From positions 1 through 43,166 of the forward strand of contig JAFBAL010000043.1 in NCBI GenBank assembly GCA_019247845.1: a DNA stretch of 43,166 nucleotides. The letters run 5' to 3'. The DNA comes from Alphaproteobacteria bacterium. Lineage in GTDB: Bacteria > Pseudomonadota > Alphaproteobacteria > Micropepsales > Micropepsaceae. The number at the start of each line of letters is the position of its first letter. Positions within the stretch are counted from its first letter, which is position 1. Below the pieces are notes generated by a model that worked only from the letters and a program-made list of their open reading frames with translations, was not told the DNA's origin and did no database searches. This document shows, piece after piece, positions 17,120-29,338 of the stretch. The position numbers were made by a program, and so were the translations under genes.

Positions 17120-18187
17120 ATGCAGCGCGGCACACATACCGAAGAGAATGAATTGCATTATGCAAATTCGTCGGAAGAGGACCTTCCGAAGGGGCTGGCC
17201 TGGGACGATTTTCGTATATTCCTCGCTGTCGTTCAGACCGGCAGCGTGAACCGCGCGGCGATCCGGCTGGGGCTCAGCCAGCCCACCGCGAGCCGCCGCC
17301 TGTCGCGGCTGGAGAAGCGGCTGGGCATCCGGCTCTTCGACCGCGACCGCACCGGTCCCAGGCTTACCCACCACGGCCGGCGCATCCTCAACGACGTGTC
17401 GGCCGCGGGCTATTCGCTCAACCGCGCCTCGCGCAGCGCCAGCGCCGGCCAGGGCCGCATCGAAGGCGACTGCCGCATGGTGATGGGCGACGGGCTCGCC
17501 ACCTATTGGATGCCGAGGTTCCTGGGGCGCTTCTACGAGCTGCACCCCAATATCGAGATGAAGATGTTCGTGGCCCAGGATTCCACCGCCGGCAAGAACG
17601 AAGCCTTCGACGTCCAGATCCATTATTACGAGCCGGTCGAGGTCGATCCGGTCTCGATCCGGATCGGAACGCTGCATTTCATCCCGTTCTGCTCGCGCGC
17701 CTATCTCGAGCGCCATGCGATGCCCAAGACCATCGAAGACCTGGCCGACCACCGCATGCTCGAGATGACCGCCTATCGCATCGACAAGGGGCCATGGTCG
17801 CATTGGCTGAAAGGCGCCCCGATGCAGACCGCGCCGCTGCTCACCAACCAGAGCGCGCCGCTGGCCGAGGCCGTGCGTCAGGGCGTGGGTATCGCGCTTC
17901 TGCCGACCTACATCACCGTGACCGACGACAATTTCGTGCCGCTCAACGTCGGCCTGCACCTGCCGGCGCCGGTCTATATGAGCTTCCAGCGCGAAGTGGC
18001 GAAGAAGTGGTCGGTGCGCGCCGTGGTCGATTTCATGCGCGACGTGGTCTTCCAGAAGAAGGCGATGCCGTGGTTCACCGAGGAGTTCAACTTTCCGGCG
18101 CCCAACTGGAAAACCGCGATGGAGGACTCGGCCGCGCTGCCCATGCCGCAGACCGAATCCTGGCCGTCGGAGACGGTGTCCGCGTGA
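17120..18187 (+). CDS. LysR-family transcriptional regulator
   Basis: A 355-residue regulator. The N-terminal winged helix-turn-helix is at about 32-90: WDDFRIFLAVVQTGSVNRAA, then LGLSQPTASRRLSRLEKRLG and IRLFDRDRTGPRLTHHGRRI. The periplasmic-binding-like effector domain covers about 115-320 (HPNIEMKMFVAQDST; NQSAPLAEAVRQGVGIALLP). The N-terminal tail of about 30 residues and a C-terminal tail of about 35 are longer than usual. I choose the ATG at 17120 because GAGGAAGG (17104-17111) sits 8 bp ahead; an ATG at 17102 is also in frame. It is divergent from the unknown gene at 16398-17033, the classical arrangement for a LysR target, and ends at a strong terminator. Effector unknown. Confidence 0.9.
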   Translation: MQRGTHTEENELHYANSSEEDLPKGLAWDDFRIFLAVVQTGSVNRAAIRLGLSQPTASRRLSRLEKRLGIRLFDRDRTGPRLTHHGRRILNDVSAAGYSLNRASRSASAGQGRIEGDCRMVMGDGLATYWMPRFLGRFYELHPNIEMKMFVAQDSTAGKNEAFDVQIHYYEPVEVDPVSIRIGTLHFIPFCSRAYLERHAMPKTIEDLADHRMLEMTAYRIDKGPWSHWLKGAPMQTAPLLTNQSAPLAEAVRQGVGIALLPTYITVTDDNFVPLNVGLHLPAPVYMSFQREVAKKWSVRAVVDFMRDVVFQKKAMPWFTEEFNFPAPNWKTAMEDSAALPMPQTESWPSETVSA

Positions 18188-18263
18188 TTCGTCGTCCGGC
18201 TGCGGCGGCAGACGGGGGACGCCCTGCGACCGTTCGCGGTTAACCCTCGAAGCCTTTGTCCAC

Positions 18264-18299
18264 ACAAGACTTTCGCCATCGTCGCGAAAGCTTGTTTTT
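18264..18299 (+). terminator. Rho-independent terminator after the LysR gene
   Basis: ACAAG-(A)-CTTTCGC pairs with GCGAAAG-CTTGT across the loop CATCGTC: a 12-bp stem with one bulged base, followed by TTTT. It lies 77 bp after the LysR stop and 41 bp before pyrG, so pyrG must have a separate promoter, or the structure acts as an attenuator upstream of pyrG. Confidence 0.75.
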
Positions 18300-18307
18300 G
18301 CGCTTGA

Positions 18308-19972
<1,665 letters not shown>

Positions 19973-19978
19973 GGCGGC

Positions 19979-20575
19979 TCAGCCGACGTTAAAAGGCAGG
20001 CTGTCCTGTGCGGGCGGCGTGAGGGCGTTGTTCACGCCGATGTCCCTCGCGAATACCGCCATGACATGCTTGTAGGACGCGGCAATCTGGCTCGGCTCGA
20101 TCGCCTCGTCGTCGTTTGCGAAGCAGTTCGCCCATTCGTTTCGCCAGTCCGTCCGGCTCTCTCGCCTGCGGTGGTATTTCGTCTTGAGTTTTGCGTCCTT
20201 TCCCCAACCCGTGAACGTCTTGAAGCACAGTCCCAGGAATTCCGTGCAGGCCTGATGGAAGTCCTCGGAGAAAAGCGGCACTGCGAGGTTGACGCTCTTG
20301 TCGATCTTCCGCTTGAGCGCGACGATCTGTGGCGGATCGAAATCGCGCCATGCGCCGCGATAGGTGAAATAGCATAGAAGGTCGTTCAGGTCGGGCGCGA
20401 TGCTGTCGTATATTTGCAATCTCTTTTCCACCAGTTTCTGGCTCCGCCACTGTGCCAGCTCGAAGCGTTTCAATGCGCGATTGATGTATATCCCGAGCAG
20501 CGCGACGGTCACCGGCGTGAGCAGGCTCACAGCCATCTTCGCGATCTCGAGCGAATTCCACGGCCCCGGCGTCAT
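19979..20575 (-). CDS. Unknown protein with one N-terminal membrane helix
   Basis: 198 residues. A membrane helix at about 12-31 (AKMAVSLLTPVTVALLGIYI) is followed by a long, charged, helical cytoplasmic part: LKRFELAQWRSQKLVEKRLQ, IYDSIAPDLNDLLCYFTYRG and VNLAVPLFSEDFHQACTEFL. The pattern looks like a conserved uncharacterised family, but I cannot name it. The start is the ATG at 20575 with a G-rich ribosome-binding site; a TACTAT -10-like hexamer lies 25-30 bp upstream on this strand. It is convergent with pyrG (6 bp between stops) and divergent from the methyltransferase. Base composition and codon choice look less GC-biased than in its neighbours, which suggests an acquired gene. Confidence 0.7.
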   Translation of the reverse strand: MTPGPWNSLEIAKMAVSLLTPVTVALLGIYINRALKRFELAQWRSQKLVEKRLQIYDSIAPDLNDLLCYFTYRGAWRDFDPPQIVALKRKIDKSVNLAVPLFSEDFHQACTEFLGLCFKTFTGWGKDAKLKTKYHRRRESRTDWRNEWANCFANDDEAIEPSQIAASYKHVMAVFARDIGVNNALTPPAQDSLPFNVG

Positions 20576-20705
20576 CGTTCATCCCCCAGTTGCGACCCAT
20601 AGTAGAAATAACCGGGAACTTAAGCCGCTCACAAGTCGTAAGGCGCTACGGCGCATGTTACCCTGCGCGCGCGGTATGGATGTGGTCCAGCATAGAGGTG
20701 CAACG

Positions 20706-21506
20706 ATGTCCAAGGACGCCGCTTTCGCCGGATCGATCCCCGAGATCTACGACGCTTACCTGGTCCCGCTGATCTTCGAGGGCTATGCGCAGTCGCTCGC
20801 GCGGCGCGTGGCGCAGGCGCGTCCGATGCATGTGCTCGAGACGGCGGCGGGAAGCGGCGTGGTCACGCGGGCGCTCGCGCCGCTGCTCGACGCAGACGCA
20901 CGCTATACCGTCACCGACCTGAACCAGGCGATGCTCGACCGCGCGACGGCGCGCCAGCCGCCCGACGCGCGCATCGCCTGGCGGCAGGCCGACGCGCTCG
21001 CGCTGCCTTTCGCCGATGCGAGCTTCGATGCGGTGCTGTGCGAGTTCGGCGCGATGTTCTTTCCCGACCGCGTCGCGGGCTTCCGCGAGGCACGGCGCGT
21101 GCTGAAGCCGGGCGGCGTCTTCGCGTTCAACGTCTGGGACAGGATCGAGGTCAACGATTTCGCGCGCGTGGTCGTCGAGGCCGCGGCACGCCTGTTTCCG
21201 CACGACACGGCGCGGTTCCTGGCGCGTACGCCGCACGGCTATCACGACGTGGCGCGGATCGAGGCCGACCTCGGCGCGGCAGGTTTCAAGGACATCGACA
21301 TCTCGACCATCGCGAAGGTCAGCACGGCGCCCGGCGCGCGCGACGTCGCGATCGCCTATTGCCAGGGCACCCCGATGCGCGGCGAGATAGAAGCGCAGGG
21401 CGATCTCGACGTCGCGACCGATGCGGCCGCGGCGGCGCTGGCCGAGGCCTTCGGCGGCGGCGCGATCAGCGGCAGGATCCAGGCGCACGAGATCGTGGCG
21501 CGGTAG
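20706..21506 (+). CDS. SAM-dependent methyltransferase (class I, Methyltransf_11 type)
   Basis: A 266-residue methyltransferase. Motif I is HVLETAAGSGVVTRAL (about 42-57), then YTVTDLNQAMLDRA with the acidic residue that binds the ribose, WRQADALALPFADASFDAVL (motifs II-III), CEFGAMFFPDRVAGFREARR and VLKPGGVFAFNVWDR. This matches UbiE/COQ5-like small-molecule methyltransferases, but the substrate cannot be inferred. The start is the ATG at 20706 with GAGG 8 bp before it; an in-frame ATG at 20676 would add 10 residues. It is convergent with the toxin-antitoxin pair, 9 bp between stops. Confidence 0.88.
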   Translation: MSKDAAFAGSIPEIYDAYLVPLIFEGYAQSLARRVAQARPMHVLETAAGSGVVTRALAPLLDADARYTVTDLNQAMLDRATARQPPDARIAWRQADALALPFADASFDAVLCEFGAMFFPDRVAGFREARRVLKPGGVFAFNVWDRIEVNDFARVVVEAAARLFPHDTARFLARTPHGYHDVARIEADLGAAGFKDIDISTIAKVSTAPGARDVAIAYCQGTPMRGEIEAQGDLDVATDAAAAALAEAFGGGAISGRIQAHEIVAR

Positions 21507-21515
21507 GCCGCTGCG

Positions 21516-21815
21516 TCACGCCGCACGGAGCGCCTTTTCTACGGCCTTTGGCGCGCGGTCGATCACCAGCAGATAGGCGCGCGTCGGTCCCTCGGGCACG
21601 CGTCGGCCGTGCTCCCAATGGCGCAGCGTGTTCACGCTGAAGCCGAAGCGCCGCGCGAACTCTTCCTGCGTAAGGCCCAGCTTCTCGCGGATCGCGCGCA
21701 CGTCGATCTCGCGCGGGATGTGAACGCGGTATTGCGACGGGTTCGCTTCCCCTCTCGCATGGGCAAGCGCTTGTTCCATTCCGCGGCGGATGCTGTCGGC
21801 GACAGACTTACTCAT
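21516..21815 (-). CDS. HigA/XRE-type antitoxin with helix-turn-helix
   Basis: A 99-residue protein with an N-terminal linker part (MSKSVADSIRRGMEQALAHA) followed by RVHIPREIDVRAIREKLGLT and a helix-turn-helix: QEEFARRFGFSVNTLRHWEH, then GRRVPEGPTRAYLLVIDRAP. This is the layout of antitoxins that neutralise RelE/HigB toxins and repress their own promoter. It lies downstream of the toxin, as in higBA loci, and overlaps it by 8 bp. The start is the ATG at 21815. The neighbouring palindrome at 22189-22203 is a candidate operator. Confidence 0.88.
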   Translation of the reverse strand: MSKSVADSIRRGMEQALAHARGEANPSQYRVHIPREIDVRAIREKLGLTQEEFARRFGFSVNTLRHWEHGRRVPEGPTRAYLLVIDRAPKAVEKALRAA

Positions 21816-22164
21816 ATCGTGACCCTTGATATGCCTCAACCAGCAGCTTGGCCATCCCCTTGAAATCGTTACGATCGGCATCGCTGATGTCTGCCTGCCG
21901 GTTCTTGGCGTAAACGGAGAGTACATAGAGCGGCATATCGGCGTTGTGGAAGAAATAGATCACGCGCGCTCCACCGCTTTTGCCTCGGCCTGCCAGTGCC
22001 CAGCGCAATTTCCGGACACCGCCGGCGCCTTTGATGAGATCGCCGCCGTCGGGATGGCGTGCCAAGTGGTCCACCAATGCCGCGCGTTCGTCCTTATTCA
22101 TGAGCTTGTGCGCTCGCTGCAGGAACTCGAGCGTCTCGACAACGGTGACCGGCGGGCCCTGCAT
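21808..22164 (-). CDS. RelE/HigB-superfamily toxin
   Basis: 118 residues. The C-terminal two-thirds are RelE-like: LVDHLARHPDGGDLIKGAGG, VRKLRWALAGRGKSGGARVI, YFFHNADMPLYVLSVYAKNR. This is the beta-sheet core with Arg/Lys/Tyr residues typical of ribosome-dependent mRNA interferases, although specific catalytic residues are not assigned. The start ATG at 22164 has a TATAAA -10 hexamer ending 5 bp upstream, which would put the transcription start at or next to the A of the ATG, so the message is predicted to be leaderless. The antitoxin follows with an 8-bp overlap. Confidence 0.88.
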   Translation of the reverse strand: MQGPPVTVVETLEFLQRAHKLMNKDERAALVDHLARHPDGGDLIKGAGGVRKLRWALAGRGKSGGARVIYFFHNADMPLYVLSVYAKNRQADISDADRNDFKGMAKLLVEAYQGSRYE

Positions 22165-22169
22165 AGCCC

Positions 22170-22203
22170 TTTATAGTCCAATGCACCACTTACCGCAAGT
22201 AAG
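22170..22203 (-). promoter_or_regulatory. Toxin-antitoxin promoter with palindromic operator
   Basis: On the minus strand: -35 TTGCGG (22193-22198), a 17-bp spacer and -10 TATAAA (22170-22175). The inverted repeat CTTAC-CGCAA-GTAAG (22189-22203) covers the -35, a good site for repression by the HTH antitoxin. The toxin ATG begins 5 bp after the -10. Confidence 0.65.
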
Positions 22204-22230
22204 CAGTACGTTGCGCGGCCGGACCGCCGC

Positions 22231-22392
22231 TCAGCCGCCGCGCGAGCGGAACACGCGCGTCAGGACGATGCCTATGGCGAAGCCAAGGACCGCCGCGATC
22301 AGCGCCACCTTGAGCATCAGACCGAGCAGCTTCAGCGCCACGAACAGGACGGCCGCGAGGATCAGGCCGGCGACGATCTCTATAGCGCGCAT
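22231..22392 (-). CDS. Very small membrane protein, unknown
   Basis: 53 residues: MRAIEIVAGLILAAVLFVAL, a KLLGLMLKVALIAAVLGFAI stretch, and a basic tail ending VFRSRGG. One long or two short membrane helices cover about residues 5-45, with the positive tail in the cytoplasm. No family is recognised. The frame runs from the ATG at 22392 to the TGA at 22231. It fills most of the gap between the toxin promoter and the next rightward gene. Hydrophobic composition and a clean start and stop support coding. Confidence 0.55.
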   Translation of the reverse strand: MRAIEIVAGLILAAVLFVALKLLGLMLKVALIAAVLGFAIGIVLTRVFRSRGG

Positions 22393-22470
22393 GTGCGTTC
22401 TCCGTGTTGCGAGCTTGGTATGCCACGATACGAAAGGTTATGCTTCTCTACCGAAGGTGGGGGTGGGGCC

Positions 22471-23562
22471 ATGGCGGTCGGGGAAGGTAACGCTTCGAAG
22501 GAGGACAAGGCGTCGAAGGGGCTCTTCGCCCAGTTGCCGAAGCGCGGCTGGCTGCTGCTCGGCGCCGCTTCGGCCACCATCGCGACGTTCCTCGGCCTTT
22601 TGGACAACATCCGGCGCGCGGCGGATCTGACGGGCGACTTCGCGTCGTCGACCGCCGAGAAAGCCATGGCCTATGCGCTGGGCGACGGAGCCAACCGCGC
22701 GAGGGTCGGCGCCCATCTGCTGTCGCTGAACTTCTCGCCGGACAGGACCTGCATCGTCCGCGTCGACGCGATCGATTTGGACGGCAACGGCGTCGCCGCC
22801 GATCTCGCGATACAGTTCATGCGCAAGGCGCGCAAGCAGGATTGCAGGCAGCATACGTCCCCGGTCGACGCCGCCTTCTACCGCCGCGACGGTCTGGGAG
22901 AGAAGTTCATCGGTTCCCCGCCGCTGCCCTCCGAGTGGCAAATCTGGACCATCGTCGGGCCCGTGATCTTCGAGCAGATCGCCGAGCGGGGCAGGCCGCA
23001 GATCATCCCCTACATGTATTTCGGCGGCAAGCTGCGCAAGCTGTGCTGCATCGCCACCATCGAAGTCGCCGGCAACCGCGACACGACGTTCCTCGAAGAC
23101 AGGAAGCAGAGCGGCGTCCTGGTCCTCAATGGAGCTGGCATATGGCGCGTCCGCTTCGACCCGCAAGGCAAGGGCGAGATCGAAAACGTCAGTACGCAGG
23201 CGATCACGGATCAGGACGACGGCAGCCATCTCCTGCAATCCGGCAACGGCTTGAAGTTCGACGGGTCCATTCGCGAGCTGCAGAAGTGGCGGCCGGGAAA
23301 GGGCGCGAGCGGCAAGTTCGTCGGCGCCGAGCCCGGCCCGGATGGCCGGCTCCGCCCTTCCGAGGGCGACGTCTACCGGATCGAGATGTGGCCGGCCGAC
23401 CGGCTCTATCTGGTGGGCTGCACGCCCGTGCGCGGCCTCGAGCCCGACGAATCCGCGGAAGGCGCGTTTGCGCCCGAGTTCGCGAGCTCTCCCTTGCTGC
23501 GCTGCACGCTCGGGAAGGGCGCGGCGTTCTCGGTGCAGGTGACGCAGCGCCGGCCGCATTGA
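22471..23562 (+). CDS. Unknown protein with an N-terminal membrane helix
   Basis: About 363 residues. A charged N-terminus (MAVGEGNASKEDKASKGLFA) precedes a membrane helix at about 26-46 (GWLLLGAASATIATFLGLLD). The long soluble part probably lies in the periplasm and includes DRTCIVRVDAIDLDGNGVAA, WQIWTIVGPVIFEQIAERGR and VYRIEMWPADRLYLVGCTPV. Several cysteines (in DRTCIV, KQDCRQ, KLCCIA, VGCTPV and LRCTLG) may form disulfides. I recognise no family. I choose the ATG at 22471; in-frame codons at 22393 and 22420 are possible. The hybrid kinase follows after 71 bp. Confidence 0.65.
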   Translation: MAVGEGNASKEDKASKGLFAQLPKRGWLLLGAASATIATFLGLLDNIRRAADLTGDFASSTAEKAMAYALGDGANRARVGAHLLSLNFSPDRTCIVRVDAIDLDGNGVAADLAIQFMRKARKQDCRQHTSPVDAAFYRRDGLGEKFIGSPPLPSEWQIWTIVGPVIFEQIAERGRPQIIPYMYFGGKLRKLCCIATIEVAGNRDTTFLEDRKQSGVLVLNGAGIWRVRFDPQGKGEIENVSTQAITDQDDGSHLLQSGNGLKFDGSIRELQKWRPGKGASGKFVGAEPGPDGRLRPSEGDVYRIEMWPADRLYLVGCTPVRGLEPDESAEGAFAPEFASSPLLRCTLGKGAAFSVQVTQRRPH

Positions 23563-23633
23563 AAGATGGAACCGGCTTCGGCTTCGCGCATTTATCCTTT
23601 GCGATGGGCTGTAACCAAGGGCTAGCGGCATAA

Positions 23634-25853
23634 ATGTCTTCCGAGGGTGGGAGTGGGGAAGAAGCCAGACGACTGGAGATACTGCTCAGGGTCGGCAAGG
23701 AAATCGCCTCCGAGCTGGACTTGGAGCGCGCGGTGCAACTCGTCACCGACGCGGCGACGGAGCTGACCGGCGCGGCGTTCGGTTCGTTCTTCTACAATGT
23801 GCTTAACGATGCCGGCGAGAGCTATATGCTCTACACGCTTTCGGGCGTGCCGAAGGAAGCGTTCTCGAAATTCCCGATGCCGCGCAACACCAAGGTCTTC
23901 GCGCCGACTTTCGCGGGCGAGGGCGTGGTGCGTTCCGACGACATCCAGAAGGACCCGCGCTACGGCCAGAACGCTCCGCGCAAGGGCATGCCAGAGGGGC
24001 ATCTGCCGGTCCACTCCTATCTCGCCGTGCCTGTCGTGTCGCGCTCGGGCGAGGTGGTCGGCGGCTTGTTCTTCGGCCATCCCGAGGTGGGCCGCTTCAG
24101 CGCCGAGCACGAGAAGCTAGCGCAGGGCATCGCCGCCCATGCCGCCATCGCCATCGACAACGCGCGCCTCTACCGCGCCGCCCAGCTCGAGATCGAGCGC
24201 CGCAAGAACCTCGAGGTGATCCTGCGCGGCGACGCGGCCGCGTCCGAGGCCAACGCCTCGCATCGCGAGGCCGAGACCGAGCAGGCGCTGACCCAGCTGC
24301 GCAACACCGAGCGCAACTTCCGCCTGCTGGTGCAGAGCGTCACCGACTACGCGATCTACATGCTCGATACCGAAGGCACCGTGGTGAGCTGGAATGCGGG
24401 CGCCGAGCGCATCAAGGGCTATAAGGCGAGCGAGATCGTGGGCCGAAACTATTCGGAGTTCTTCGCAGCCGACGATCGCAAGGCCGGCATTCCCATGAAC
24501 GCGCTGCGCACCGCGCGCGAGCACGGCCGCTTCGAAAGCGAAGGCTGGCGGCTGCGCAAGGATGGAAGCCGCTTCTGGGCGCTGGCGGTGCTCGACGCGG
24601 TGCGCGACGAGGAAGGGCACCTGCTCGGCTTCGCCAAGATCACGCGCGACATGACCGAGCGGCGCGAGGCGCAGATTCAGCTCGAGCGCGCCCAGGCCCA
24701 GCTCGCCCAGTCCCAGAAGATGGAGGCCATCGGCCACCTGACCGGCGGCGTGGCGCACGACTTCAACAACCTGCTCATGATCGTCAAAGGCCAGGTTCAG
24801 CTCATGCGCCTGCGCGCGAAGGAGCCCAAGGACCTGCGCGCGCTCGACGCCATCGAACAGGCCGCGGCGAGCGGCGCCAACCTCACGCGCCAGCTTCTCA
24901 CCTTCGCGCGCCGCCAGCAGCTCGAGCGCGTCAGCATCGACCTCGCCGAGCGCCTGAGCGCGATGCGCGAGCTGCTGGCAAGCTCCGTCGGCGGCGCGAT
25001 CAAGCTCGAGGTGACGGTCGCGCCGGAGGTGTGGCCGGTCGAGATCGATCCCAGCGAGTTCGAGCTCGCGCTGGTCAACATCGCGGTCAACGCGCGAGAC
25101 GCGATGCCGAGCGGCGGCGCGCTCAGCATGCGCGCCGAGAATGTCTCGTTGGACGGGCAGGGCGTGGTCGCGCTCGCCGGCGATTTCGTGGCGCTGTCGC
25201 TGACCGACACCGGCACGGGCATCCCGCCCGAGGTGCTGGCCAAGGTGTTCGAGCCGTTCTTCACCACCAAGGAAGTCGGCAAGGGCACGGGGCTGGGACT
25301 GAGCCAGGTCTACGGCTTCGCCCGCCAGTCGGGCGGCGACGTCCATATCGCCAGCGAGACCGGGCAGGGCACCACGGTCACGCTCTATCTGCCGCGCTCG
25401 CACACCGCCACCGTGCCGCTCGTCAAATCCAAGCCGACGAGCGAGACGATCCGCGGCAAGGGAACCATCCTCGTCGTCGAGGACAATCCGCAGGTCGGCG
25501 ACGTGTCGACCATGCTGCTCGAGCAGCTCGGCTATAACGTAGTGCGCGCCGACCGGCCGGCTTCGGCCTTCGACGTGCTCGAGCGCAACGACGACGTGGT
25601 CCTGGTGTTCAGCGACATCGTCATGCCCGGCGACATGGACGGGCTCGCGCTCGCCCGCGAGTTGCGCGAGCGCTATCAGAGCCTGCCGGTGCTGCTCGCC
25701 ACCGGTTACAGCAGCGCCGCCGAGCGCGTGGGCCACGAGTTCCCGATCATCCGCAAGCCCTACGACTACAATGCCCTGGGCGTCGCGGTGAAGGTAGCGC
25801 TGTCGCGCAACGTCCGGCCGCTTGCAGCTGCGGCAGGCGCCCGATTGCGCTAG
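23634..25853 (+). CDS. Hybrid histidine kinase: GAF-PAS-HisKA-HATPase-receiver
   Basis: A 739-residue cytoplasmic signalling protein with no membrane helix. The GAF domain is at about 12-180 ([40 protein letters not shown]). The PAS domain is at about 225-345 ([37 protein letters not shown]) with a coiled linker to the HisKA domain. The phospho-acceptor is His375 ([11 protein letters not shown], the HWE-free HisKA form). The ATPase domain has the N box [31 protein letters not shown] and [14 protein letters not shown]. The C-terminal receiver has Asp661 ([12 protein letters not shown]) and the KPY motif. The GAF domain suggests a soluble, ligand- or light-type input. No separate response regulator is adjacent. 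The start is the ATG at 23634. Confidence 0.94.
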   Translation: MSSEGGSGEEARRLEILLRVGKEIASELDLERAVQLVTDAATELTGAAFGSFFYNVLNDAGESYMLYTLSGVPKEAFSKFPMPRNTKVFAPTFAGEGVVRSDDIQKDPRYGQNAPRKGMPEGHLPVHSYLAVPVVSRSGEVVGGLFFGHPEVGRFSAEHEKLAQGIAAHAAIAIDNARLYRAAQLEIERRKNLEVILRGDAAASEANASHREAETEQALTQLRNTERNFRLLVQSVTDYAIYMLDTEGTVVSWNAGAERIKGYKASEIVGRNYSEFFAADDRKAGIPMNALRTAREHGRFESEGWRLRKDGSRFWALAVLDAVRDEEGHLLGFAKITRDMTERREAQIQLERAQAQLAQSQKMEAIGHLTGGVAHDFNNLLMIVKGQVQLMRLRAKEPKDLRALDAIEQAAASGANLTRQLLTFARRQQLERVSIDLAERLSAMRELLASSVGGAIKLEVTVAPEVWPVEIDPSEFELALVNIAVNARDAMPSGGALSMRAENVSLDGQGVVALAGDFVALSLTDTGTGIPPEVLAKVFEPFFTTKEVGKGTGLGLSQVYGFARQSGGDVHIASETGQGTTVTLYLPRSHTATVPLVKSKPTSETIRGKGTILVVEDNPQVGDVSTMLLEQLGYNVVRADRPASAFDVLERNDDVVLVFSDIVMPGDMDGLALARELRERYQSLPVLLATGYSSAAERVGHEFPIIRKPYDYNALGVAVKVALSRNVRPLAAAAGARLR

Positions 25854-25895
25854 AGTGACCGCTCGCCAGTTCGTCGAGGCGCTTTGGGGGCACGC

Positions 25896-26366
25896 ATGAA
25901 ATCGAAGGGACCGAACGGTCTGGCCGTCTGCGCGGCGCTCGCGATGCTGGTCTTGCCGCAAGAGGCGGTTGCGGAGGGGGCCGGCGAGACAGTGCGGGCC
26001 GATGGCGGCGTGCTGAGCTTCGTGGCCCAAGGCGGCCGCGGAAACAGGCCCGTGAGCGCCGGCTACACGGCAATCACCCGGCCCCGGAGCCTGAACTGCA
26101 CCAGCGCGGCCGGATGCCTGCTGTCGGCGGAATCCCTGGTGACGACTTCCCACACGACCAACTACAGCATTTGCACCCTGGTCGACGGCCAGCCGGCAAA
26201 GCCCGTCTGTCCGGTCGATGGCCTGCTTGCCTTTCCGAATTACCGCGAGCATGCCTCCCTGACGCCGGGGCGGCACACGGTGCAGACCTTCGTCTTCGCC
26301 AAGGGCGCCGATCCGCAGGCCCGTCTCGGTATCTGGGAGGTGGACTACACGCTCTATGGCCGCTGA
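25896..26366 (+). CDS. Exported protein of unknown function
   Basis: 156 residues. The signal peptide is at about 1-26 (MKSKGPNGLAVCAALAMLVL, then PQEAVAEG, cleavage after AVA). The mature part has four cysteines that could pair (NCTSAAGC; SICTLVDGQPAKPVC) and beta-rich stretches such as GRHTVQTFVFAKGADPQARL and GIWEVDYTLYGR at the end. I recognise no family. The start is the ATG at 25896. It follows the hybrid kinase by 42 bp on the same strand and may be co-transcribed with it. Confidence 0.65.
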   Translation: MKSKGPNGLAVCAALAMLVLPQEAVAEGAGETVRADGGVLSFVAQGGRGNRPVSAGYTAITRPRSLNCTSAAGCLLSAESLVTTSHTTNYSICTLVDGQPAKPVCPVDGLLAFPNYREHASLTPGRHTVQTFVFAKGADPQARLGIWEVDYTLYGR

Positions 26367-26535
26367 TTCGCGCCAATCTGGCTTATTGCCTCCCGCGCGC
26401 GCTTTTGGCATAGGTTCGCCGCCCTTGAAGCGGTAGGTCATTCCGGCCGGCCATGGGGCCCCAGAGAGTATTTGGCGGCATTTGCGCGCCGTCCGGGGTC
26501 GGTATCTTACAATCCGCTGTGTAGGGAGCTTTTCC

Positions 26536-28680
<2,145 letters not shown>

Positions 28681-28699
28681 TTTATCGGCTGGCCAAACG

Positions 28700-28740
28700 A
28701 AAAGGGCGCGATCGGGAAACCGGTCGCGCCCCTGTCTTTT
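28700..28740. terminator. Bidirectional rho-independent terminator between hppA and bamE
   Basis: A 12-bp stem (28704-28715 with 28720-28731, one G-T pair) closed by a GAAA tetraloop, followed by CCTGTCTTTT on the plus strand and preceded by AAAA (28700-28703), which gives UUUU on the minus strand. It serves convergent hppA and the leftward bamE. Confidence 0.85.
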
Positions 28741-28777
28741 AGGCCGGGCTTCTTTCAGGCCGGTTCTTTCAGCCGGC

Positions 28778-29248
28778 TTACGGGCCGCCAGGTCCGGGGC
28801 CGTTGCTGCCGGGGGTGCGCGTCTGGCCGATCGGCACGCCCGGCGTGGCGTTGAAGAGCTGCTGCAGGAAGGTCAGCTCCTTGCCGCGGGTCGGCGTCTC
28901 GCGCGACTCGAAGGCGACGACGTGGCCGTCCTGGAGCGTGTAGTGCTTGATGTCGGTGACCTTGCCGTCCTTGTCGAAATAGATCGCCAGGATCGCGCGC
29001 GACTCGATGGTGGGCGTGAAGAAGGCGATTTGCTTTTCGACGCTCGAGATGTAGTACCAGGCATCCGAGCCGAAGGTCGCTTCGGTCGAGGGATAGCCGA
29101 GCCGCTGCTGGATGGTGGTCTTGGTGTCGTTCGTGGGGTCGATGCCGGCCTCGTTGTCCAGGTCCTGCAGATAGCCGCGCTGGCTCACGACGGGCGTGCA
29201 GCCCATCAGAAGCGCGCCCAGAAGAACGCAGAGTACAGACGCTTTCAT
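28778..29248 (-). CDS. bamE: Outer membrane assembly lipoprotein BamE (SmpA/OmlA family)
   Basis: A 156-residue lipoprotein. The signal peptide MKASVLCVLLGALLMGC ends in a lipobox with Cys17 as the lipidated residue. The BamE-like core reads QRGYLQDLDNEAGIDPTNDT, KTTIQQRLGYPSTEATFGSD, AWYYISSVEKQIAFFTPTIE and ILAIYFDKDGKVTDIKHYTL. A Pro/Gly-rich tail follows. BamE supports the BamABCDE machine that inserts outer-membrane proteins. The start is the ATG at 29248. It is divergent from the chaperone gene with 90 bp between starts; this head-to-head pair with the cytochrome chaperone is common in alphaproteobacteria. Confidence 0.93.
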   Translation of the reverse strand: MKASVLCVLLGALLMGCTPVVSQRGYLQDLDNEAGIDPTNDTKTTIQQRLGYPSTEATFGSDAWYYISSVEKQIAFFTPTIESRAILAIYFDKDGKVTDIKHYTLQDGHVVAFESRETPTRGKELTFLQQLFNATPGVPIGQTRTPGSNGPGPGGP

Positions 29249-29338
29249 GGCCGAATTCCCAAACCTCTTCCCGGAGGACAGATGTGCTAGCCTCCGGGGC
29301 GCGCCGTTGCAAGAAGCAGGCGCCAACAGGTCGTCATC

